Assembly (NCBI RefSeq): GCF_001659605.2 | Contig: NC_035162.2 | Coordinates: 29,578,153 to 29,642,152 of the forward strand | Source of the DNA: Manihot esculenta | Lineage: Eukaryota > Streptophyta > Magnoliopsida > Malpighiales > Euphorbiaceae | Direction: 5' to 3' | Length of the DNA: 64,000 bases | Part shown: positions 54,956-64,000 of the stretch, one piece after another | Layout of the letters: every line of letters begins with the position of its first letter | Numbering within the stretch: position 1 is the first letter of the stretch | Position numbers and translations under genes: made by a program | Notes under the pieces: model-generated | Database searches by the model: none | Seen by the model: the letters and a program-made list of their open reading frames with translations, nothing else | What the model was told of the DNA's origin: nothing

Positions 54956-55621
54956 GCTCCCCTTGGGAGACACCTACGAAATTCACATCTCTTCTTCTAC
55001 CTTTCTTCTTTTCTTTTATATAAGAACACTTGGTGTAAAAACCAAGGAAATTGCATGATCTAGTGTTGTCTCCATGCATGTGGGTGACTAGAATTGGTTC
55101 TTTCTATTTATATATGCGATTGACTATTGTATAAGGCCTGTGGCTCAAAGACGTTCTTTGGCAATTGTTAATTAGTAATTAATTGGAGGACTATCCCTAA
55201 TTGATTTAACCTAAAAGAGAGATAATGGATGTGAGAAGCTTCTTCAATCTTCATGGCCAATTTATTGAATCAACAAAGGAACATATGAGTCAATGATCAA
55301 TCCCATCAACTTAAAGTGAATTCGAATCTTCAACTAGAGCTTTTCTCTTATTTGTTTTCTCTTTATTTTTATTATTTGCTTTACTTTATTGTTTCCACCA
55401 TTAGTTTAATCAAATCAATCTCAAACCCCCCTTATTTACTTTACTCGCAATTTATTTTCATTGTTTATTTATTTTCTGTTTGTTCATTTGGTCTACTCAA
55501 GGAAGGTAAATAAGTATCAATTCCCTGTGGATACGATCCTTTTACCACTGTCTACAGTTTTAATATTGTTGGTAGTTAAAAAGGTTATTTATTTTGACCG
55601 GCTTCGACAACCGTTCTGTCA
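54956..55621 (+). repeat. LTR 7, partial
   Basis: Begins in mid-LTR (CTCCCCTTGGGAGACACCTACG), has a further deletion at about 54980-55020, and runs to the normal end CGACAACCGTTCTGTCA. It supplies the 5' flank of unit 7 but lacks the U3 region and TATA box. Confidence 0.85.
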
Positions 55622-55625
55622 AAAT

Positions 55626-55643
55626 TGGCGCCGTTGCCGGGGA
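55626..55643 (+). promoter_or_regulatory. tRNA-Asp primer-binding site, unit 7
   Basis: TGGCGCCGTTGCCGGGGA, perfect, 4 bp after LTR 7. Confidence 0.92.
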
Positions 55644-55754
55644 GTTGATTTAACTTATTTGTTTTTCTTTCAAGACCAAATTTAAAAAAAAAAAAAAAAG
55701 AGAGCACGTCATCGCAGACCATCTTCTGAAACATCTCAATCGCACATCTGAATC

Positions 55755-56975
55755 ATGGATGAGGTAAGTAGATCTGATCTTTCTTTTCTAACATCTTTAT
55801 TGAAAGATTTAACCATAGAACAAGACGCGGTAAGTACACCTTTCCGCCTTGTGGAACTTTATGAACAAATCGCTGCTATGAGAAGTTCTGTTATAGACCA
55901 AGCTGAACAAGCTTTTGAAGAACAACAACTCCAACAAGTACATGCATGTGAAAGATTCTATGGACAGCCGAGATATGCAATACCTGAAGATACCAGAACT
56001 AATCTTTATAAGATGTTGGAGACTTTGCACAATTTCCAACAGGAAGTGGATCGAGTAGCCGCCAAATGGAGAGAAGACATGGTAAGAAAAGAGGAAGAGC
56101 GTCAAGCTGATGATGAAAGATGGCAAGTACAAGAACAAGTTGCTGAAGAAACCCAACCAGAAGATAGTTTGTCCAATCAAACTGATCAAACAGAACTTGT
56201 TGCTTTAGATATCATTGATTTTATGAGCCAAGATGTTTTTTATGTAAATCAAAATGATATGCTAAATGATGATCCTTGCAGGAAAGAGAGCCAGAAAGAG
56301 CCAGAACTGAAAGAAACTGACTGTTGCATCCAACAGGTGGACTGCAGCCATGCGCAGAATGAACAGAAGCAGATCGCACCACTTCAGCTTGGTGCGCAGA
56401 TCAACCTTGCGCAGGACAGTCCTGCAACACTTTTAGTCACACTTCTTCAGCTTCCATCGCATGAAACTCCTTCCAGCCTCCCATTGCAGACCAACCTTGC
56501 GCAAGAAGGAGTACCTGAAAGCCTTTCAGTTGTGTCCTTTCAGCTTCAATCGCAGATCAGTGGTCTTCCGCCTCCCTTTCAGGTAAGTTCTGCGCAGAAA
56601 GAAGAATCTGAAACTCCTTTCAGCCTTCCAATGCAAACAGCCCAGGCTCACAAGGAACAAATGGTATTCCAAGCACCCAAACCAAAGGAGCATGCAGATC
56701 TATGCTTGCCCAAGCCTCCAGATAAGGTAGAATTTGTTTTGCCCGAACTCAATGCTAAACTGCAGCTACATATGGGGAAATATCAATTGAAGCTTGAAGT
56801 GCTAAAAAATGCAAACATAAGGGCTAGAGGCACACCTCATCTGAAAAAGGAGAAACTGATCATGTTACTTCACGAGTACATGAAAGAAATAAGATGGGTT
56901 AAGACTAAATCAAAAGGCGTGCTACACTATTCACTTAATTCTGTTGGGACCCTTTTTCCTCCCCCAATTACTTGA
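55755..56975 (+). CDS. unit 7 ORF, unknown protein, 406 aa
   Basis: Full-length plus-strand copy of the family protein, differing from unit 3 at about nine residues (for example MRSSVID for MRSFVID, TLLVT for TLPVT, HMGKYQ for HMEKYQ, LKKEKL for LKEEKL). No stop or shift. Same layout: charged helical N-terminus, P/Q/S-rich middle, conserved C-terminus. The hydrophobic 126-codon frame on the opposite strand is a shadow of it. Confidence 0.78.
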   Translation: MDEVSRSDLSFLTSLLKDLTIEQDAVSTPFRLVELYEQIAAMRSSVIDQAEQAFEEQQLQQVHACERFYGQPRYAIPEDTRTNLYKMLETLHNFQQEVDRVAAKWREDMVRKEEERQADDERWQVQEQVAEETQPEDSLSNQTDQTELVALDIIDFMSQDVFYVNQNDMLNDDPCRKESQKEPELKETDCCIQQVDCSHAQNEQKQIAPLQLGAQINLAQDSPATLLVTLLQLPSHETPSSLPLQTNLAQEGVPESLSVVSFQLQSQISGLPPPFQVSSAQKEESETPFSLPMQTAQAHKEQMVFQAPKPKEHADLCLPKPPDKVEFVLPELNAKLQLHMGKYQLKLEVLKNANIRARGTPHLKKEKLIMLLHEYMKEIRWVKTKSKGVLHYSLNSVGTLFPPPIT

Positions 56976-57979
56976 GGCAACTTGCCAAGTGGATCGCACC
57001 ATACAACACCACACCAGGGGAGTACTCAGTTTCCTTTGTTCTTTTATGTTTTCTATACATTGAGGACAATGCATGATTTAGGTGTGGGGGTGCGGATCTC
57101 TGAAATTTTTAATTTTTTGCTTTAGACACATTTTTCCTTTCAGTTTGCATTTTCCTTTCAGTTTTTTCTTTTAGTTTGCATTTTATTTTCAGTTTTCCTT
57201 TCAGTTTGTGTTTGATCAACCATGGTCTTCTTCTTTCTGATTTGCTTTACTCAAATTGATGAGCTATGTTGATGAACTTTCTTTCCATGACCCCATTGAT
57301 GTGATGACTCTTTAACCCTATGTTGAATCAATTGCAATAAGATGTATCCATGTTTGGGAATTGCTTTTTGAATTGAATCTTGGAGCTTACCAATGGTGAA
57401 AAATATACTGATGACCCTCGATTGAAGATGACAAAAATGAAATTGTGTGAATGAACTTAACATGACTTGATTTAGCAATAGGTGTTGATTTGCCCAAATC
57501 ATTGAGAGAAAGAAAATTCAGCAAAGGCAAAGCCCTCAAAAGCACAAAAAAAAAATGGAGAAAATTGTTCCAATGGTCAAAAGACTATGAACAAGGCTAA
57601 ATAGCCACTTGGATAGGTGACCCACTGAAAGATCTAAAAGTACATCAAAAATAGGTTGGTGACCTTTCCAAGCAAGATCTAAAGTGCAAAAGCCTGAATA
57701 AAGTACTTCAAGGTAAGGGCAAGTCACACCAAAAGCTAGAAAAAGTCTTAATATATAATGTGCATGGTCTCTCTTGAGGAAAACCAATCCTAGCCATGGT
57801 AAGTAAAGGGAAACAAGGAAAGAGGTAAGTAACCTTGATGCATACATTCTTTATTGCAATGATTCAAAATAGGGGTCTAGAGTAAGAGCTTAAGTGGAAA
57901 TAAGGATCAAAGCAAAGAGAGTTTGTTTAACTATGTTTGTTTGCTTGAGGACAAGCAAAAGGTTAGGTGTGGGGGTATT
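56976..57979 (+). other. unit 7, 3' non-coding region with two polypurine modules
   Basis: The clearest copy. Module 1 TTGAGGACAA (57060-57069) plus AGGTGTGGGGGT (57080-57091). Pyrimidine/CAG-rich repeats at about 57125-57215. Opposite-strand open stretch at 57536-57847. Module 2 TTGAGGACAA (57945 on) plus AGGTGTGGGGGTA (57965-57977) directly before LTR 8. Confidence 0.8.
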
Positions 57980-60074
57980 TGACAGAGCGCATTTTAGGCC
58001 ATATTATCATGATCTTAATGATGTTTATTTGCACATTTTCTGCCTAATTTTGTTGTTTTGTTCATGTTTTGCAGAAACTAGGTGTGAAAAGACATTCTGG
58101 AGAAAACACTCTTAAAACTGCCAAAAAGTGCCAAATATGGAAAGTTCCAGAAAAGGAAAGTTTTCATATATGGAAAGTTCCAAATAAGGAAAGTTTCATA
58201 TATGGAAAGTGCCAAACAAGGAAAGAGTCAGAAAGCACAGTCAACAAACTGTCCGAAATTCGAACTGCAGAATCTTTCCTGCCTTAATTAGAACATGTGC
58301 CAGGAAAGAAAGGTTTTCAAATAAGGCAAGTTTTCAGAAAACGAAAGTCTTCAAATGAGGAAAGTGCAGAAGCAAAAGTAAACAAGGAAAGCTCAGTCAG
58401 AAGATTATTTGAAATTCAAATCGCAGATCTTTCTTTCCTTGTTCAAAGATGTGCATACACTGCAGCAGTCATATCATCCTGTTTAGGCAGCAAGATCTCA
58501 AGGAGATGCTCTTCCTCTTCTGCATTCAGCATTCAAAATTCAAACGAAGGCTCCACCTAAAAAGGAAAGACTGGACAGATATATTTCCACTTCTGCACAT
58601 TAATGACTGCATTCTCCTGCCTCTTTTGCAATCCATGCGCGTGCCACCTCTTTTGGAAGCATGATCCGCGCGTCCTTCCTCTTCTGAAAGCCTTGGTACG
58701 TGCATATTTCCTTATGAACATCAAGCCACGACTTTTCTTCCTCTATTGGCAGCCTTGGATCGCTCTTCCTTCCTTTTCAAGCACAAGGTACGCTCCTTTC
58801 CTATTCTGAAGGCAATCTGCGCGCCAACTTCTTTCTGAAGCCTTGCAGTCCGATTCTTTCCTCTTTTGCAACAACTTGGGCAGCAAGTTGCACATGGGCA
58901 GCACCTTGGGCAGCCTCTACACTAATTAGGAAGCAAGGTCAGCATCTAAACTTATTTAGGAAGCACAATCTGCGCCTCCTTCCCTTTCTGAGACCAAACC
59001 GCGCGCATCAACTTCCTTTCGCAGTGCATTTTCGCGCAGCCTTCCTTCTGAAGCCGAAAAGCGCGATTCTTTCCTTTTCAGACACATCTTGGGCAGAAAA
59101 TACCTCTTGGGCAGTAAGTATGACCTAGGGCAACACTTTTCAACTATAAAAAGCCACATAAGAAGCCTCTACATGGTCTTTACACTCCCCCTGGGAGACA
59201 CCTACGGGATTGCAAGTGACATCTTCTCTTTTTCTTCCTTTCTTTATTTTTAGTTATTGTTTCAGCCATGAGTGGCTGAAACCTTTTTTCTAGTTGAGGA
59301 TTTGGTGAAACTTTGGTTGTATTTTTGGATTGAGAGACTTGAACTACATGGTTAATCTTTAGTTGCTTTTCAATATTCATGTAATTTGGTGCTTTAAGAT
59401 ATTATTGCTTTGTCGTGCGGATCTCTATTGATCTTTGATTTCAAGGTAATATATTGTTGTTTGAATAATCTTAGTCCGTATTTGCTTGGATTGCTCAAAT
59501 ATAAGAACACTTGGTGTAAAAACCAAGGAAATTGCATGATCTAGTGTTGTCTCCATGCATGTGGGTGACTAGAATTGGTTCTCTCTATTTATATATGCGA
59601 TTGACTATTGTATAAGGCCTGTGGCTCAAAGACGTTCTTTGGCAATTGTTAATTAGTAATTAATTGGAGGACTATCCCTAATTGATTTAACCTAAAAGAG
59701 AGATAATGGATGTGAGAAGTTTCTTCAATCTCCATGGCCAATTTATTGAATCAACAAAGGAACATATGAGTCAATGATCAATCCCATCAACTTAAAGTGA
59801 ATTCGAATCTTCAACTAGAGCTTTTCTCTTATTTGTTTTCTCTTTATTTTTATTATTTGCTTTACTTTATTGTTTCCACCATTAGTTTAATCAAATCAAT
59901 CTCAAACCCCCCTTATTTACTTTACTCGCAATTTATTTTCATTGTTTATTTATTTTCTGTTTGTTCATTTGGTCTACTCAAGGAAGGTAAATAAGTATCA
60001 ATTCCCTGTGGATACGATCCTTTTACCACTGTCTACAGTTTTAATATTGTTGGTAGTTAAAAAGGTTATTTATT
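57980..60074 (+). repeat. LTR 8, nearly complete
   Basis: TGACAGAGCGCATTTTAGGCC start (first subfamily, like LTR 1). TATA box TATAAAAAG at 59145-59153. It stops about 30-40 bp short of its end, at TTATTTATT, where LTR 9 begins. The joint lies in the shared stretch TATTTGAC. Confidence 0.9.
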
Positions 60075-62162
60075 TGACAGAGCGCATTTTAGGCCATATT
60101 ATCATGATCTTAATGATGTTTATTTGCACATTTTCTGCCTAATTTGGTTGTTTTGTTCATGTTTTGCAGAAACTAGGTGTGAAAAGACAATCTGGAGAAA
60201 ATGCTCTTAAAACTGCCAAAAAGTGCCAAATATGGAAAGTTCCAAATAAGAAAAGTTTTCATATATGGAAAGTTCCAAATAAGGAAAGAGTCAAAAAGCA
60301 CAGTCAACAAACTGTCCAAAATTCGAACTGCAGAATCTTTCCTACCTTAATTAGAACATGGGCCAGGAAAGGAAGGTTTTCAAATAAGGCAAGTTTTCAG
60401 AAAAGGAAAGTCTTCAAATGAGGAAAGTGCAGAAGCAAAAGTAAACAAGGAAAGCTCAGTCAGAAGATTATTTGAAATTCAAATCGCAGATCTTTCTTTC
60501 CTTGTTCAAAGATGTGCATACACTGCAGCAGTCATAACTTCCTGTTTAGGCAGCAAGATCTCAAGGAGATGCTCTTCCTCTTCTGCATTCAGCATTCAAA
60601 ATTCAAACGAAGGCTCCACCTAAAAAGGAAAGACTGGACAGATATATTTCCACTTCTGCACATTAATGACTGCATTCTCCTGCCTCTTTTGCAATCCATG
60701 CGCGTGCCACCTCTTCTGGAAGCATGATCCGCGCGTCCTTCCTCTTCTGAAAGCCTTGGTACGTGCATATTTCCTTATGAACATCAAGCCACGACTTTTC
60801 TTCCTCTATTGGCAGCCTTGGATCGCTCTTCCTTCCTTTTCAAGCACAAGGTACGCTCCTTTCCTATTCTAAAGGCAATCTGCGCGCCAACTTCTTTCTG
60901 AAGCCTTGCAGTCCGATTTTTTCCTCGTTTGCAACAACTTGGGCAGCAAGTTGCACATGGGCAGCACCTTAGGCAGCCTCTACACTAATTAGGAAGCAAG
61001 GTCAGCATCTAAACTTATTTAGGAAGCACAATCTGCGCCTCCTTCCCTTTCTGAGACCAAACCGCGCGCACCAACTTCCTTTCGCAGTGCATTTTCGCGC
61101 AGCCTTCCTTCTGAAGCCGAAAAGCGCGATTCTTTCCTTTTCAGACACATCTTGGGCAGAAAATACCTCTTGGGCAGTAAGTATGACTTTGGGCAATACT
61201 TTTCAACTATAAAAAGCCACATAAGAAGCCTCTACATGGTCTTTACACTCCCCCTGGGAGACACCTACGGGATTGCAAGTGACATCTTCTCTTTTTCTTC
61301 CTTTCTTTATTTTTAGTTTTTGTTTCAGCCATGAGTGGCTGAAACCTTTTTTCTAGTTGAGGATTTGGTGAAACTTTGGTTGTATTTTTGGATTGAGAGA
61401 CTTGAACTACATGGTTAATCTTTAGTTGCTTTTCAATATTCATGTAATTTGGTGCTTTAAGATATTATTGCTTTGTCTTGCGGATCTCTATTGATCTTTG
61501 ATTTCAAGGTAATATATTGTGTTTGAATAATCTTAGTCCGTATTTGCTTGGATTGCTCAAATATAAGAACACTTGGTGTAAAAACCAAGGAAATTGCATG
61601 ATCTAGTGTTGTCTCCATGCATGTGGGTGACTAGAATTGGTTCTCTCTATTTCTTTATGCGATTGACTATTGTATAAGGCCTGTGGCTCAAAGACGTTCT
61701 TTGGCAATTGTTAATTAGTAATTAATTGGAGGACTATCCCTAATTGATTTAACCTAAAAGAGAGATAATGGATGTGAGAAGCTTCTTCAATCTCCATGGC
61801 CAATTTATTGAATCAACAAAGGAACTTTTGAGTCAATGATCAATCCCATCAACTTAAAGTGAATCCAAATCTTCAACTAGAGCTTTTCTCTTATTTGTTT
61901 TCTCTTTATTTTTATTATTTGCTTTACTTTATTGTTTCCACCATTAGTTTAATCAAATCAATCTCAAACCCCCCTTATTTAATTTACTCGCAATTTATTT
62001 TCATTGTTTATTTATTTTCTGTTTGTTCATTTGGTCTACTCAAGGAAGGTAAATAAGTATCAATTCCCTGTGGATTCGATCCTTTCACCACTATCTACAG
62101 TTGTAAAATTGTTGGTAGCTGAATTGTATTATTTTTGACCGGCCTCGACAACCGCTCTGTCA
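60075..62162 (+). repeat. LTR 9, complete, directly abutting LTR 8
   Basis: TGACAGAGCGCATTTTAGG to CGACAACCGCTCTGTCA, 2,088 bp. TATA box at 61208-61216. Only two 33-bp units. No internal region separates it from LTR 8. After it the bases AAATTG begin a primer site that is then broken off. Confidence 0.9.
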
Positions 62163-63082
62163 AAATTGTGACCATTGGAACAATTTTCTCCATTTTTTTT
62201 TGTGCTTTTGAGGGCTTTGCCTTTGCTGAATTTTCTTTCTCTCAATGATTTGGGCAAATCAACACCAATTGCTAACAAGTCACATTAAGTTCATTCACAC
62301 AATTTCAATTTATTCTCATCAGTTGAGGGTCATCAGTATGTTTTTCACCATTGGTAAGCTCCAAGATTCAATTCAAAAAGCAATTCCCAAACATGAATAC
62401 ATCTTATTGCAATTGATTCAACATAGGATTAAAGAGTCATCACATCAATGGGGTCATGGAAAGAAAGTTCATCAACATAGCTCATCAATTTGAGTAAAGC
62501 AAATCAGAAAGAAGAAGACCATGGTTGATCAAACACAAACTGAAAGGAAAACTGAAAAGAAAATGCAAACTAAAAGAAAAAACTGAAAGGAAAATGCAAA
62601 CTGAAAGGAAAAATGTGTCTAAAGCAAAAAATTAAAAATTTCAGACACATCTTGGGCAGAAAATACCTCTTGGGCAGCAAGTATGACCTAGGGCAACACT
62701 TTTCAACTATAAAAAGCCACATAAGAAGCCTCTACAGGGTTTTTACACTCCCCCTGGGAGGCACCTACGGGATTGCAAGTGACATCTTCTCTTGAGTAAA
62801 ATGTGACATCTTCTCTGGTGTGGTGTTGTATGGTGCGGATCTCTGAAATTTTTAATTTTTTGCTTTAGACACATTTTTCCTTTCAGTTTGCATTTTCCTT
62901 TCAGTTTTTTCTTTTAGTTTGCATTTTCTTTTCAGTTTTCCTTTCAGTTTGTGTTTGATCAACCATGGTCTTCTTCTTTCTGATTTGCTTTACTCAAATT
63001 GATGAGCTATGTTGATGAACTTTCTTTCCATGACCCCATTGATGTGATGACTCTTTAACCCTATGTTGAATCAATTGCAATA
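62163..63082. other. scrambled mosaic of internal and LTR pieces
   Basis: In order: minus-strand 3' region (about 62168-62640, like 35508-35985); plus-strand LTR scrap (about 62641-62800, containing TATAAAAAG); a short duplicated phrase ('GTGACATCTTCTCT' twice); plus-strand 3' region (about 62830-63082, like 57090-57335). The orientation switches three times within 1 kb. No gene. Confidence 0.8.
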
Positions 63083-63874
63083 AGGAAGAGCGATCCAAGG
63101 CTGCCAATAGAGGAAGAAAAGTCGTGGCTTGATGTTCATAAGGAAATATGCACGTACCAAGGCTTTCAGAAGAGGAAGGATGCACGGATCGTGCTTCCAG
63201 AAGAGGTGGCACGCGCATGGATTGCAAAAGAGGCAGGAGAATGCAGTCATTAATGTGCAGAAGTGGAAAGATATATGTCCAGTCTTTCCTTTTTAGGTGG
63301 AGCCTTCAATTGAATTTTAAACGCTGAACGCAGAAGAGGCAAGTGTGCCTTCATGAGATCTTGCTGCCTAAATTGGAAGATACGACCGCTGCAGTATGTG
63401 CACATCTTTGAATAAGGAAAGAAATATCTGCGATTTGAATTTTAAATAATCCTCTGACTGAGCTTTCCTTATTTGCTTTTGCCTCTGCATTTTCCTCATT
63501 TGAAGACTTCCCTTTTCTGAAAACTTGCCTTATTTGAAGACTTTCCTTTCTTGGCGCACGTTCAAAACAAGGCAGGAAGGATTCTGCAGTTCGAATTTCG
63601 GACAGTTTGCTGACTGCGCTCTTTGACTCTTTCCTTGTTTGGCACTTTCCATATATGAAACTTTCCTTATTTGGAACTTTCCATATATGAAAACTTTCCT
63701 TTTCTGGAACTTTCCATATTTGGCACTTTTTGGCAGTTTTAAGAGCGTTTTCTCCAGAATGTCTTTTCACACCTAGTTTCTGCAAAACATGAACAAAACA
63801 ACCAAATTAGGCAGAAAATGTGCAAATAAACATCATTAAGATCATGATAATATGGCCTAAAATGCGCTCTGTCA
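63083..63874 (-). repeat. LTR 10, partial
   Basis: Joins at about 63083 in mid-LTR and runs to GCGCTCTGTCA (63874). From about 63300 it is almost identical to 34510-35102 of LTR 1, so a near copy of unit 1 seems to start here. 63875-64000 is the following minus-strand 3' region with its polypurine tract. Confidence 0.85.
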
Positions 63875-64000
63875 AATACCCCCACATCTAGCCTTTTGCT
63901 TGTCCTCAAGCAAACAAACATAGTTAAACAAACTCTCTTTGCTTTGATCCTTATTTCCACTTAAGCTCTTACTCTAGACCCCTATTTTGAATCATTGCAA

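Larger units (their letters stand above)
32847..64000. mobile_element. tandem and inverted array of a non-autonomous Athila-like LTR retroelement family
   Basis: Units share LTRs: minus-strand LTR-internal-LTR-internal from 32847 to about 50.5 kb, then plus-strand units to 62162, then scrambled pieces and a minus-strand LTR to the window end. Each full internal region (about 2.2-2.4 kb) has a tRNA-Asp primer site, one ORF of about 400 codons, a 1 kb non-coding part and a polypurine module. No Gag zinc knuckle, protease, RT or integrase motif was found. The tRNA-Asp primer site is characteristic of Athila-type elements; lineage assignment rests on that. It appears to have entered LTR D at ACAGG (32842-32846). 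The right end is outside the window. Confidence 0.88.

Noticed and set aside
55809..56189. 126-codon hydrophobic, membrane-like frame opposite the main ORF (also in the other units)
   Set aside because: It is the complement of the charged helical N-terminal part of the family ORF; Gln/Glu-rich codons read backwards give Leu/Phe/Ser.

Overview
The window is eukaryotic nuclear DNA made almost wholly of transposable elements nested in one another. I see no host gene, rRNA or tRNA gene. The lineages present (Tekay/Del-type chromovirus, Tat-type and Athila-like Ty3/gypsy, Ty1/copia, L1-type LINE, MITE) and the plant initiator-Met and Asp primer-binding sites indicate a flowering plant, probably a eudicot. 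The CG-rich palindromic LTRs remind me of Euphorbiaceae such as cassava or Hevea, but that rests on memory only. This looks like gene-poor, pericentromere-like heterochromatin.

Layout. 1-600: decayed minus-strand Ty3/gypsy gag. 640-5320: a Tat-type element reduced to LTR remnants, a scrap of pol and a long 3' untranslated region made of three tandem-repeat arrays, with a MITE inside one array. 5330-6526: AT-rich spacer and another fragment of the same LTR. 6527-12115: two related 1.4-1.5 kb LTR copies among two decayed LINEs. 12400-32846: a nest. An old minus-strand copia RNase H is split by a plus-strand copia (LTR 12806-12990). That copia is split in its integrase by solo LTR A (15313-29871, target duplication GCCAT/GCCCT) and in its reverse transcriptase by LTR D (30909 on). 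LTR A is itself split by a nearly intact chromovirus B (16355-26306, duplication TTCGT) and by solo LTR C (26781-28955, duplication ATATG).

32847-64000: LTR D is interrupted by a 31 kb array of one retroelement family with about 2.2 kb LTRs, 9-10 bp LTR terminal inverted repeats, a tRNA-Asp primer site, a duplicated polypurine module and one ORF of about 400 codons, but no recognisable gag, protease, reverse transcriptase or integrase. Units run head-to-tail on the minus strand, flip at about 50.3 kb through a large palindrome, run on the plus strand, and end in scrambled junctions. The ORF stays open in two diverged subfamilies and matches no domain I know. This family and its array are the most interesting content.

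How the parts work together: element B encodes Gag, protease, RT, RNase H, integrase and a chromodomain-like tail, with gag-protease and pol in different frames, and could be nearly autonomous. The 32.8-64 kb family must borrow its enzymes from an autonomous relative outside the window. All other elements are relics.
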